From NCBI GenBank assembly GCA_031289995.1, contig JAITOI010000066.1, positions 1 to 13,511 of the forward strand: a stretch of DNA of 13,511 nucleotides, in the 5' to 3' direction. A model generated the notes under the pieces. That model was not told the origin of the DNA. It was given only the letters and a program-made list of their open reading frames with translations, and ran no database searches. A program made the translations under genes and the position numbers. Shown here in pieces: positions 6,645 through 13,511 of the stretch (position 1 is the first letter of the stretch; the number at the start of each line of letters is the position of its first letter). The DNA comes from Prevotellaceae bacterium (GTDB lineage Bacteria; Bacteroidota; Bacteroidia; Bacteroidales; UBA932).

Positions 6645-7427
6645 TTGTTTTCGTTTTATTCTCTCCGAAAAAAATTGTTTGGCCCCAAAGCCAAACCTAC
6701 GCCTAAGCCCATCCGGCGCAGCCCTCTCGTCCTCGCGCTGGAGCAGGTGTTAGGCTTCGCTCCGCTTCGCGTGGAGCTCTACGAGCAGGCCTTTACCCAC
6801 AGCTCCATGACGCGCGAGTTCTACCGCCGCCATCGCCCCGCCGAAAACGCCGCCAAGTGCCACAACGAGCGCCTCGAATTTCTTGGCGACGCGGTGATAG
6901 GGGTTGTCGTATCGGACTACCTCTACAACAAATTTCCCGACCGGCGCGAAGGATTTCTCACCCAGCTGCGCTCGAAAATTGTTGGCCACACCGCCCTCGA
7001 CACGCTGGCGCGAAAGCTCAACCTGCTGAACATGGTCAAAGTTTTGCCCGGCAACGCCACCAAAAATCTTGGCGGCGACGTGCTCGAAGCCTTGATTGGC
7101 GCCGTCTACCTCGACAAGGGGTACGAGTGCGTGCGCGACGTGTTCCTCAACCGCCTGCTGCTGCCCCACGTGGACGTGGACAAGCTGCTGCGGCAGGAGT
7201 TCGACTACAAAAGTCGCCTGCTGGAGCTGGTGCAAAAGCGCAGCCAGCACGCCACCTTCGACATGGAGATGCAGCAAGGCAAGGGACGCGGTGCCGCCCC
7301 AAAATTTTACTGCACCCTGCACATCGACACCGAGGTGGCCGGCACCGGCGAGGGAAACTCGAAGAAGGAAGCCGAGCAGCGTGCCGCCGAGCAGGCCTTT
7401 AACCGCCTCACCGTGCAGCACCACTGA
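6645..7427 (+). CDS. rnc: ribonuclease III
   Basis: This double-strand-specific endonuclease processes rRNA precursors and structured mRNAs. The signature NERLEFLGDAV is at residues 74-84, with the metal-binding residues E78 and D82 there and D145 and E148 in GGDVLEALIGAVYLDKG. A dsRNA-binding domain follows (about 185-254), starting DYKSRLLELVQ and ending in the KKEAEQRAAEQAF helix. The 260-residue length includes a basic N-terminal extension (LRKKLFGPKAKPTPKPIRR). The start is taken as TTG at 6645, 5 bp after fabF: upstream in-frame codons lead to a stop with no ATG, and the first internal ATG (residue 55) would cut into the catalytic domain. The stop overlaps the next start by one base. 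Confidence 0.95.
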   Translation: MFSFYSLRKKLFGPKAKPTPKPIRRSPLVLALEQVLGFAPLRVELYEQAFTHSSMTREFYRRHRPAENAAKCHNERLEFLGDAVIGVVVSDYLYNKFPDRREGFLTQLRSKIVGHTALDTLARKLNLLNMVKVLPGNATKNLGGDVLEALIGAVYLDKGYECVRDVFLNRLLLPHVDVDKLLRQEFDYKSRLLELVQKRSQHATFDMEMQQGKGRGAAPKFYCTLHIDTEVAGTGEGNSKKEAEQRAAEQAFNRLTVQHH

Positions 7428-7825
7428 TGCTGAGCACCCCCATACAAATTCGTTTTAGCGACATCGACGGCCTTGGGCACGTCAACAATTCGGTTTACAC
7501 GAGCTACTTCGACGTGGGGCGTTTGGACTACCTGCGCCGCGTGTTGGGCAGCGACTTTGAGCTGGCCGATGAGCTGCTGATAATGGTGCACATCGAGCAG
7601 GACTACAAAATTCAGACCCGCCTGAACGACCAAATCGCCGTGCGCACCCGCGTGGTGAGCATTGGCTGCCGCAGCCTGCGCATGGAGCAGGAGCTGGTGA
7701 ATCTTGCTACCGGCCAGGTGCACGCCACCTGCCGTAGCGTGATGTCGGGGTTTAGCAAAATCACCCAGCAATCGGTGGAGCTGAAGGAGGAGTGGCGTTT
7801 CAAATTTGAAAATTTGAAGATTTGA
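7427..7825 (+). CDS. hotdog-fold acyl-CoA thioesterase (4HBT/YbgC-like)
   Basis: The 132-residue protein is a single hotdog domain. Its N-terminal QIRFSDIDGLGHVNNSVYTS carries the 4HBT-type motif with the likely catalytic D14 and the GHVNN turn, followed by YFDVGRLDYLRRVLG. Such enzymes hydrolyse acyl-CoA or acyl-ACP thioesters; the position directly after acpP-fabF-rnc suggests a fatty-acyl substrate, but this is an inference. Its ATG overlaps the rnc stop (TGATG), so translation is probably coupled. The C-terminus is odd: FKFENLKI and the TGA stop are encoded by an A/T-rich repeat (ATTTGAAA units), suggesting that the original end was replaced or extended. Confidence 0.9.
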   Translation: MLSTPIQIRFSDIDGLGHVNNSVYTSYFDVGRLDYLRRVLGSDFELADELLIMVHIEQDYKIQTRLNDQIAVRTRVVSIGCRSLRMEQELVNLATGQVHATCRSVMSGFSKITQQSVELKEEWRFKFENLKI

Positions 7826-7838
7826 AAATTTGAAAATT
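7801..7838. repeat. ATTTGAAA-type repeat, left copy
   Basis: This is a run of (A)ATTTGAA(A/G) units in tandem overlapping the thioesterase 3' end. Its last 20 bases (7819-7838) are a perfect inverted repeat of 7997-8016. Confidence 0.85.
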
Positions 7839-7889
7839 GCAGCGCAGCTCCAATGATTTGCCAATGCAGCTGTACCCCAAAAAACATGA

Positions 7890-7929
7890 GTAGAACCCGC
7901 GCCAACATTGACGTTGACGCGGGTTCTAC
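7890..7929. terminator. terminator hairpin between converging genes
   Basis: Arms at 7890-7906 and 7913-7929 (GTAGAACCCGCG...) pair over 17 bp with one mismatch around a 6-nt loop. On the minus strand the stem is followed within about five bases by a run of six T, as expected for an intrinsic terminator of htpG. On the plus strand no T-tract follows, so stopping of the thioesterase transcript would be less efficient or depend on the stem alone. Confidence 0.8.
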
Positions 7930-7989
7930 ATTAACCCAATACCATTAAATTTTCTGGTGCAGCTGCCCTGATGATTTGCCATCCCAGCA

Positions 7990-8023
7990 ATCTTCAAATT
8001 TTCAAATTTTCAAATCGTCAAAT
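7990..8023. repeat. ATTTGAAA-type repeat, right inverted copy
   Basis: This is the same unit as 7801-7838 in the opposite orientation, with 20 bases (7997-8016) exactly complementary. It includes the htpG stop codon (TGA on the minus strand, 8018-8020). An 11-bp direct repeat (ATGATTTGCCA at 7853-7863 and 7971-7981) and two TGCAGCTG sites (7865-7872, 7958-7965) lie between the two copies. Confidence 0.85.
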
Positions 8024-9850
8024 CATGTCCACGCTCCGCCTGATGAAGCGGCTCAAATCCTCGCCTTTCAGCATTCCGTTGGCGAGGAGGGCGAGGTCAA
8101 CCAGCTGGCGCGAAAGCTCGTCGCTGCGCTCGCTCACCAGCCGCTGAACCAAGGCGTGGTCGGTGTTGACCACGAGGGTGTAGGTGCTGGGCATGGTGCC
8201 GTAAAAATTCATACCACCACCCACTGCCGACATATCCTTCATGCGGCGCATCCACTCGGGCTGCGTGATGAGCATTGGCGCTGCCTGCGCTCCCATGCTT
8301 TCGTAGGCCACGACAAAGGTTGCGCCGTCGCGCTGCAGCAGCGGCTCAAGCCCCTTGCGCAGCTCGTCCTGAACGTCCTGTGCGAGCGCAACAGCTTGTG
8401 GCTCGTCCTTCGCGATGAGCTTGTCGAGCACGTCCGCATCCACGCGGGCAAAGTGAACGTCGGCGCGCTTTTGCTCGAGGTGGTTAATGAAGTGCAGGTC
8501 GAAGTAGCCGTCGAGTAGCAGCACGTCGTAGCCCTTGCTTTTCGCCGCATCGATGAAGGAGTGTTGCGTCGCAGCATCGGTGGCGTAGAGCGCCACCAGC
8601 TGCTTGTTTTTGTCGGTCTGGTTGGGCTTGATGAGGGTGATGTAGTCGTCGAAGGTGAAGAATTTTCCATCGGTATTTTTGTAGAGCACCAGCTTTTCGG
8701 TGCGCTCGGAAAACTTCTCGTCGGAGAGCACGCCGTACTGCACCACCAGCTTGAGGTCGTCCCACTTTTGCTCGAATCCGGTGCGGTCTTTTTTGAAAAT
8801 TTCTTCCAGCCGGTCGGACACTTTTTTGGAGATGTGCCCCGATATTTTTTTCACGTTAGCGTCGCTCTGCAGGTAGCTGCGCGACACGTTGAGCGGGATG
8901 TCGGGCGAGTCCATCACGCCGTGCAAAAGCGTGAGAAAATCGGGCACGATGCCCTCCACCGAATCGGTTACAAAAACCTGATTGCAGTAGAGCTGAATTT
9001 TGTTTTTTTGCACCTCGATGTTGCTGCGAATTTTTGGGAAGTAGAGGATGCCGGTGAGCCGGAAAGGCGCGTCCACGTTGAGGTGTATGTGGAACATGGG
9101 GTCGCCCTGCGCGGGGTAGAGCTCGCGGTAAAATGCCGCGTAGTCCTCGTCCGTTAGGTCAGCGGGTTTGCGCGTCCATGCGGGGCTAATGTTGTTCACG
9201 ATGCGCGGCTTTTCGGTGTCCAGCTCCTTGCCGTCGCGCCACTCTTTTTCGGTGCCAAAGACAATGGGCACGGGCAGGTAGCGGCAGTACTTGCGCAGCA
9301 ATTCGGCAATGCGCGGCTCGTCGAGAAACTCTTTCGAGTCGTCGTCGATGTGCAAAATGATGTCCGTGCCACGCTCCGTTTTTTCGGCATCTTCGAGGCT
9401 GAACTCGGGGCTGCCATCGCAGGTCCAACGCACGGCCTGTGCGTCGTCGCGGTACGAGCGGGTAATCACCTCCACCTTTTTGGACACCATGAAAGCCGAA
9501 TAAAATCCAAGCCCGAAGTGTCCGATGATGCTTTGGGCGTTGTACTTTTTGATGAACTCGTCGGCGCTGGAAAAGGCGATTTGGTTGAGGTAGCGGTGCA
9601 CCTCATCGGCTGTCATTCCCAGGCCGTGGTCGGAGATGGTGAGCGTGCTCTTGTCGAGCGCGAGGCTTATGGTGAGGTCGCCCAGCTCGCCTGTCAGCTC
9701 GCCGTTTGCGGCAAGCGTCTTCAATTTTTGCGTAGCGTCGATGGCGTTTGCGACCAGCTCGCGAAGAAAAATTTCGTGGTCAGAATACAGAAATTTTTTG
9801 ATGATGGGGAAGATGTTTTCGGTGGTTACCCCAATGGAACCTGTTTGCAT
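8018..9850 (-). CDS. htpG: Hsp90-family molecular chaperone
   Basis: This ATP-dependent cytosolic chaperone has 610 residues, close to the 624 of E. coli HtpG. The N-terminal Bergerat ATP-binding fold shows E31 and N35 in FLRELVANAIDA, the SDHGLGM box (73-79) and the GHFGLGF box (110-116), then GTDIILH. The middle domain has the conserved NVSRSYLQSD segment carrying the ATPase-coupling arginine. The C-terminal dimerisation region (about 500-610) is shorter than in many Bacteroides homologues and ends RFIRRSVDMI. The start MQTGSIGVTTENIF fits the family. It lies 24 bp after rpiB with no promoter-like sequence between, so it is probably cotranscribed. The stop codon lies in an A/T-rich repeat. 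Confidence 0.97.
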   Translation of the reverse strand: MQTGSIGVTTENIFPIIKKFLYSDHEIFLRELVANAIDATQKLKTLAANGELTGELGDLTISLALDKSTLTISDHGLGMTADEVHRYLNQIAFSSADEFIKKYNAQSIIGHFGLGFYSAFMVSKKVEVITRSYRDDAQAVRWTCDGSPEFSLEDAEKTERGTDIILHIDDDSKEFLDEPRIAELLRKYCRYLPVPIVFGTEKEWRDGKELDTEKPRIVNNISPAWTRKPADLTDEDYAAFYRELYPAQGDPMFHIHLNVDAPFRLTGILYFPKIRSNIEVQKNKIQLYCNQVFVTDSVEGIVPDFLTLLHGVMDSPDIPLNVSRSYLQSDANVKKISGHISKKVSDRLEEIFKKDRTGFEQKWDDLKLVVQYGVLSDEKFSERTEKLVLYKNTDGKFFTFDDYITLIKPNQTDKNKQLVALYATDAATQHSFIDAAKSKGYDVLLLDGYFDLHFINHLEQKRADVHFARVDADVLDKLIAKDEPQAVALAQDVQDELRKGLEPLLQRDGATFVVAYESMGAQAAPMLITQPEWMRRMKDMSAVGGGMNFYGTMPSTYTLVVNTDHALVQRLVSERSDELSRQLVDLALLANGMLKGEDLSRFIRRSVDMI

Positions 9851-9874
9851 AGTGTGATTATTTTTTGGTGAAAT

Positions 9875-10327
9875 TTACTTGTTTTTGGCAGAAGAAATGT
9901 CCGCCATTTTGTCGATTCTGCGCTGATGCCTTCCCCCTTCAAACCCAGTGCTGACAAAGGTTTTGACGATGTCGAGGTTGAGGCTTGCGTCAACAAAACG
10001 TGAGGAGAGCACGCAGATGTTGGCGTCGTTGTGCTGGCGGATGAGCGAGGCAATTTCGGGTGTCCAGCAGAGGCCGGCGCGGATGCCGAGATGCTTGTTG
10101 AGCGTCATGGCCATGCCGTTGCCCGTGCCGCAAATGGCGATGCCGCATGGCAGGCGGCCGCTCTCCACGGCGTTGGCCAGCGGGTGTGCGTAGTCGGGGT
10201 AGTCCACCGATTCGGTGGAGTGGGCGCCGAAGTCTTCCAGCTCGTAGCCCATTCCCGTTAGCAGTGCGGCGATGCGTGCCTTGAGCTCAACGCCCGCGTG
10301 GTCTGAAGCGATGCCAACGGCTTTCAT
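9875..10327 (-). CDS. rpiB: ribose-5-phosphate isomerase B
   Basis: The enzyme interconverts ribose 5-phosphate and ribulose 5-phosphate in the non-oxidative pentose phosphate pathway. The start is placed at the ATG at 10327 (MKAVGIASDHAG), which overlaps the stop of the upstream gene as ATGA; this gives 150 residues, normal for the family, whereas a start at 10348 would add seven residues inside the previous gene. Visible active-site features are DH (9-10), C66 in AICGTGNGM, and QHNDANICVLSSRF (98-111). The CGTGNGM form with Asn is seen in other Bacteroidota members. A sugar-phosphate isomerase of the LacA/LacB type is a less likely alternative. Confidence 0.94.
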   Translation of the reverse strand: MKAVGIASDHAGVELKARIAALLTGMGYELEDFGAHSTESVDYPDYAHPLANAVESGRLPCGIAICGTGNGMAMTLNKHLGIRAGLCWTPEIASLIRQHNDANICVLSSRFVDASLNLDIVKTFVSTGFEGGRHQRRIDKMADISSAKNK

Positions 10328-10962
10328 TTTTCGTTCTTTTTGTTCCATGTCTCGCGTTCTTTTTTCAGGTCGTAGCCTTGCGCCGAGAGGTAGTTGTTGA
10401 TGCGGCCCTTGTACTTGCCAAACCAGGCGTGCTTTTTTTCGCTCGACTCGGCGTCCATTGCGTGCTCACGCGCTTCGAGCAGGGCGGCCATGATGTAGCG
10501 TTTTTGCTCGTCGGAGAGCGAGGGAATCATGTCGCACTGCGCACGGTAGGTGAGCGGCGCCACGCCGTAGGTCATGCCGTCCTTCACCTTGTCCACCTGC
10601 TCGATGGAAAGCTCGCTCTGCAGCTTGGCGAGGTAGGCGCAATGCAGGCTGTAGAGGCTGGCGTTGGCCTCGTTTTCGGCGGCCTCAATTTTGCAGTCGC
10701 GGTTGTCGCTGCACTGCTCGCGAAGCTGCGCCACCACGGCGTTGCGGCCGTTGTGGATGGCGTTGAGGTCGCGGTACTGCACGGCAATGATGTCGCGCAC
10801 GCGCACAAATTTGAGCGAGTCGTCGAGGTTGAGCGCGACCATAATTTTTGCGGCGCGTTCGGTAACCACTTTCATGTAGGCCGCGTCGGCGCTGGTATCC
10901 TGAGCCGGCGCAGGGCTTACGCAGAGGGCGCAGGCGAGGGCGGAGGTGAGTAAATTTTTCAT
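10324..10962 (-). CDS. DUF3826 family secreted protein
   Basis: With the start at 10962 the product has 212 residues and a signal peptide (MKNLLTSALACALCVSPAPA, cleaved before Q21). The mature part matches DUF3826: Y29 to I40 (MKVVTERAAKI), VRDIIAVQYRDLNAIH, SDEQKRYIMAALLEAREHAM and the strongly conserved KHAWFGKYKGRINNYLSAQG segment near 178-196. The function is unknown; family members occur in Bacteroidota polysaccharide-utilisation regions, where they may act in the periplasm. An ATG at 10989 would add nine residues ahead of the signal peptide and lies over the promoter. Its stop overlaps the rpiB start by 4 bp. Confidence 0.85.
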   Translation of the reverse strand: MKNLLTSALACALCVSPAPAQDTSADAAYMKVVTERAAKIMVALNLDDSLKFVRVRDIIAVQYRDLNAIHNGRNAVVAQLREQCSDNRDCKIEAAENEANASLYSLHCAYLAKLQSELSIEQVDKVKDGMTYGVAPLTYRAQCDMIPSLSDEQKRYIMAALLEAREHAMDAESSEKKHAWFGKYKGRINNYLSAQGYDLKKERETWNKKNEK

Positions 10963-10986
10963 GATGACGAGCGTTTTTTGTGGCGA

Positions 10987-10994
10987 CAAAGGTA
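10987..10994 (-). promoter_or_regulatory. probable -7 box of the DUF3826-rpiB-htpG operon
   Basis: TACCTTTG on the minus strand is an exact TAnnTTTG match, 24 bp upstream of the chosen start. A matching -33 TTG is not seen at the usual distance. Confidence 0.6.
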
Positions 10995-11050
10995 TGAAAT
11001 TTTATGCGATTTGCGATGGGTAGAACTTTTTGTGCGGCGCTACTCCAAGC

Positions 11051-11120
11051 GTTCTGCATGGCGCACGGAGCACAGACCGCCTTCGGGGAACGGCCTGCAC
11101 CTGTGCGCCGGGGCAGGACA
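11051..11120. repeat. imperfect palindromic repeat, possible transcript-end structure
   Basis: GGCGCAC (11060-11066) pairs with GTGCGCC (11103-11109), and CAGACCG (11073-11079) pairs with CGGCCTG (11091-11097) with one mismatch, around a TTCGGGG-like loop. Outer bases ACTTTTTGT/ACAAAAAGT (from about 11027 and 11118) can extend the structure. It follows the alpha-galactosidase stop and could end that transcript. Parts of it recur at the right end of the window. Confidence 0.65.
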
Positions 11121-11134
11121 AAAAGTGTCGTCCT

Positions 11135-13306
11135 TCATTCCTCACTGCTAAGCATCAGCACCACGCTCTCATTCGGCTTCCCAATTCTCAGGCTGATGCC
11201 GGCTTTCATCAGGTAGTCGCCCGAAAACGTTTTGCCCTCGCCGTAGAAGACGCTGCGCGGGGCGGCCATGTTCAGCTCCGTTATCCGGTAGCGCTTGCTG
11301 GGGTCTAAGCCTTTGAGCTTGGTTTCCATCACCGACGAGCGCACGTGGTAGACCATGCTGTAGGCGAAAAACACGGCCTGCTTTTTGTCCTTGGCCACGT
11401 ACATGAGCGAGGCGTAGCCGCTTTCGTCGTAGGGCGACTGGATGCGGTAGAGGTCGCCCAGCTGCACGAGGGGGCGGATTTGCTTGTAGGCGGCAATGGC
11501 GCTCTTGGCAAACACGGAGTCCTGCCCCGCAATATCCTTGGGCTGCAGCTCCATGCCCAGGCGTCCGGACATGGCCACGTCGAAGCGGAACTTGAGGGGC
11601 AGCAGCGAGCCGGTTTGGTGGTTGGGCGTGGCCGACACGTGCGAGGCTGTTGCCTGCGCGGGATAGATGTGGTTGGCGCCGTACTGGATGAAGACCCTGT
11701 CGATGGCGTTGGTGTTGTCGCTGGCCCAAAACTCGTCGTGGTACTGGAGGGCGCCGTAGTCCAGCCTGCCGCCGCCTGAGGCGCAGAGCTGAATTTCCAC
11801 GTCGGGATACTTGGCCCGCACGCGCTCGTAAACGCTGTACAGGCCTTGCGTGTAGTCGTACCAGAAGTGGGTTTGCCGGTCGGCAGGCAGGTAGGTGGAG
11901 CCGACGCTCTCCACGTGGCGGTTGGCGTCCCACTTGATGTAGCTGATGTGGGGCGAGCTGGCCAGCACGCTGTCGAAGACGTTGAAGACGAAGTCCTGCA
12001 CGGCGGGGTTGGTCAAATCGAGCAGCCACTGGTTGCGCATCTGCGGGATTTCGCGCTTGCCGCTTTGCACTATCCAGCCGGGATGTTTTTCGGCGAGCTC
12101 GCTCTTAGGGTTCACCATCTCCGGCTCAATCCAGACGCCAAAGCGGATGCCCTTGCTCAGGGCGTAATTGGCCAGGAAGTCAAGCCCCTGCGGTAGCTTC
12201 TTCCGGTTCACCTGCCAGTCGCCCAGGCCAGCCTTGTCGCTGTTGCGGGGGTACTTGTTGCCGAACCATCCATCGTCGAGCACGAACATTTCGATGCCGA
12301 AGTCGGCGGCCTTGTCCATCATGCCGGTGAGGGTAGGCTCGTCGAAGCTGAAGTAGGCGCCCTCCCAGCTGTTGAGCAGCACGGGGTTTAGCTTGTCGCC
12401 GTGCGCCAGGGCGTACTTGCGGCTCCAGTCGTGGAAGCTGCGCGAGGCCTGGCCTTTGCCCTGTGCGCTGTAGGTGAGCGCCATTTGGGGGGTGTTGAAG
12501 GGCTGGTTGGGGGCAAGGGTGTACTCTGCCGCAAAGTCGTTGATGCCGCCCAGCACGCTCAGCAGGCCCAGCTCATCTACCTCAAACGTCAGCTTGTAGC
12601 TGCCCGACCAGGCCAGGGCGCCGCCGTACACCTCGCCGTAGTCCTCGTCCGCCCTGCGGTTGAGCGACAGCAGGAACGAGGGGTTTTGGAAGCGCGTGGT
12701 GCGCACGCCCTCCTTTGATTCTACCGTTTTGATGCCCTGGGTGAGCGGCTCTTCCTTGACGCGCATTTCGGCTCCCCATGAGCCGTAAAAGTGCGTGAGG
12801 TAGTAGGCGTCGGCGTGCAGCGACAGGTAGGACGAGGCGATGTTGGCAATCTTCACCGCCCCTTTCTCCTGGTGCGAAATGCTTACGTGCTGGCAAATCA
12901 CGTTTTCGGCCTTGTAAGCCGTAAAGTGCAGGTCGACCGCCACCGGATACAGGTTATCCTTGAGGTGCAGCACTGTTTGGGTGCGGTTGCTGTCCACCGC
13001 CTTGGTTTCGCTGCCGGCGTACACCAGCTCGGTGGTCAGCACGCCGTCGTCGTGGGTGAGGCGCAGGGCGGTAGAGCGGTAGAGCTTGCCGCCGTAGGCC
13101 GGAAAGAGCTGCTGTCCGCCGCTTTTGAGCAGGAAGGCTGCAGGGTCATTCAGCCTGCCGCCCCAGTGCTGAAGGAGCACGGGCGAGCCGACTTTTGCCG
13201 TAAAAATCATGGCGGCATCGTTGGTTTTCACCTCCAGCAGCTCGGTGGATTGGCCGTGGGCGGCGAGGGTGAGGAGCAGGAGGGTTGGGATGAGGAACTG
13301 TTTCAT
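11135..13306 (-). CDS. alpha-galactosidase, glycoside hydrolase family 36
   Basis: This retaining alpha-galactosidase releases terminal alpha-1,6-galactose from oligosaccharides such as raffinose or from galactomannan side chains. The 723 residues comprise a signal peptide (about 1-19, MKQFLIPTLLLLTLAAHG), an N-terminal beta-sandwich (to about 310), a catalytic (beta/alpha)8 barrel and a C-terminal beta domain. GH36 motifs are present in order: LLNSWEGAYFSFDE, DDGWFG (344-349), GVWIEPEMVNP, YIKWDANR with nucleophile D460, and CASGGGRLDYG followed by FWASDNTNAIDR with acid/base D530. The 70-residue gap between the two catalytic Asp fits the large bacterial GH36 enzymes. Export to the periplasm is predicted. 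It is a single gene with no adjacent SusC/SusD; no clear promoter is seen upstream. Substrate choice cannot be decided from sequence. Confidence 0.95.
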   Translation of the reverse strand: MKQFLIPTLLLLTLAAHGQSTELLEVKTNDAAMIFTAKVGSPVLLQHWGGRLNDPAAFLLKSGGQQLFPAYGGKLYRSTALRLTHDDGVLTTELVYAGSETKAVDSNRTQTVLHLKDNLYPVAVDLHFTAYKAENVICQHVSISHQEKGAVKIANIASSYLSLHADAYYLTHFYGSWGAEMRVKEEPLTQGIKTVESKEGVRTTRFQNPSFLLSLNRRADEDYGEVYGGALAWSGSYKLTFEVDELGLLSVLGGINDFAAEYTLAPNQPFNTPQMALTYSAQGKGQASRSFHDWSRKYALAHGDKLNPVLLNSWEGAYFSFDEPTLTGMMDKAADFGIEMFVLDDGWFGNKYPRNSDKAGLGDWQVNRKKLPQGLDFLANYALSKGIRFGVWIEPEMVNPKSELAEKHPGWIVQSGKREIPQMRNQWLLDLTNPAVQDFVFNVFDSVLASSPHISYIKWDANRHVESVGSTYLPADRQTHFWYDYTQGLYSVYERVRAKYPDVEIQLCASGGGRLDYGALQYHDEFWASDNTNAIDRVFIQYGANHIYPAQATASHVSATPNHQTGSLLPLKFRFDVAMSGRLGMELQPKDIAGQDSVFAKSAIAAYKQIRPLVQLGDLYRIQSPYDESGYASLMYVAKDKKQAVFFAYSMVYHVRSSVMETKLKGLDPSKRYRITELNMAAPRSVFYGEGKTFSGDYLMKAGISLRIGKPNESVVLMLSSEE

Positions 13307-13407
13307 GGGAGTTGGGAATTATGAAGCTGTGGAGACGCGGCACGCCAGGTCTGTACTAGGCCTACTTGTTTTTGTTTTTATTCTACGTTTGGGGTGTGGC
13401 GGGAACA

Positions 13408-13458
13408 TGCTTGGTTTCGCAACGAAACCTGCTTGGTTTCGTTGCGGAACTTGCTTGG
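13408..13458. repeat. TGCTTGGTTTCG direct repeats with hairpin
   Basis: TGCTTGGTTTCG occurs at 13408 and 13430, and a third TGCTTGG starts at 13452, so the period is 22 bases. GGTTTCG-CAA-CGAAACC is a perfect 7-bp hairpin with a 3-nt loop, and the second unit (GTTTCGTTGCGGAAC) is an inverted variant of the first. Confidence 0.8.
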
Positions 13459-13462
13459 TGGC

Positions 13463-13491
13463 ACGGCCTGCACCCGTGCGCCATGCAGAAC
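13463..13491. repeat. second copy of the repeat found at 11051-11109
   Basis: ACGGCCTGCACCCGTGCGCC (13463-13482) matches 11090-11109 in direct orientation with one difference. CCGTGCGCCATGCAGAAC (13474-13491) is the exact reverse complement of 11051-11068. Confidence 0.85.
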
Positions 13492-13511
13492 ATCCAAAGT
13501 CCTGCCGTGCG

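Larger units (their letters stand above)
13307..13511. other. gene-free right end with short repeats
   Basis: No coding gene is supported. The first 100 bases, upstream of the alpha-galactosidase, contain a T-rich stretch but no minus-strand TAnnTTTG box. The remainder holds the TGCTTGG repeats and a copy of the palindromic repeat. Confidence 0.65.

Noticed and set aside
6807..6809. ATG in SSMTREF as the start of RNase III
   Set aside because: It would remove the first helices of the catalytic domain, including the conserved THSS segment.
13384..13391. Plus-strand TACGTTTG as a promoter pointing out of the window
   Set aside because: No TTG lies 19-21 bases upstream (the nearest is about 15) and no gene is visible downstream within the window.

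Overview
The window comes from the chromosome of a GC-rich member of the Bacteroidota, most likely Bacteroidales-like. Evidence: the divergent purN / acpP-fabF-rnc block typical of that phylum; several promoter -7 boxes of the form TAnnTTTG (mostly TACCTTTG) and no convincing Shine-Dalgarno sequences; a PorT-like protein of the type IX secretion system; a DUF3826 protein; and a secreted GH36 alpha-galactosidase. No species can be assigned from the sequence alone.

Layout. (1) 1-352, minus: a 59-residue protein overlapping a GNAT acetyltransferase that runs off the left edge, together resembling a two-gene toxin-antitoxin-like module. (2) 353-791: no gene; a promoter, a 17-bp hairpin and a tandem heptamer/octamer repeat array that reaches into the 3' end of the next gene. 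(3) 792-4283, minus: an apparent operon of a porT-like gene, a short Omp85 (BamA/TamA-like) outer-membrane protein and a YbjJ-like MFS transporter. (4) 4381-4959, minus: purN, divergent from (5) 5104-7825, plus: acpP, fabF, rnc and a hotdog thioesterase, tightly packed. (6) 7826-8017: a convergent intergenic region with a strong terminator-like hairpin enclosed by 20-bp A/T-rich inverted repeats. (7) 8018-10962, minus: DUF3826 protein, rpiB and htpG in one apparent operon. (8) 11135-13306, minus: the GH36 alpha-galactosidase, with related palindromic repeats on both sides, and a gene-free repeat-rich end.

The acpP-fabF-rnc-thioesterase block joins fatty-acid elongation, RNA processing and acyl-CoA (or acyl-ACP) hydrolysis; purN belongs to purine synthesis. 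The porT/Omp85 pair points to envelope biogenesis. The alpha-galactosidase and perhaps the DUF3826 protein suggest plant or mucin galactoside use.

I found no complete new defence or mobile system. The most unusual signals are the repeats: three genes (MFS, thioesterase, htpG) end with their last codons and stop codon inside intergenic repeat sequence, and a repeat family surrounds the alpha-galactosidase gene.
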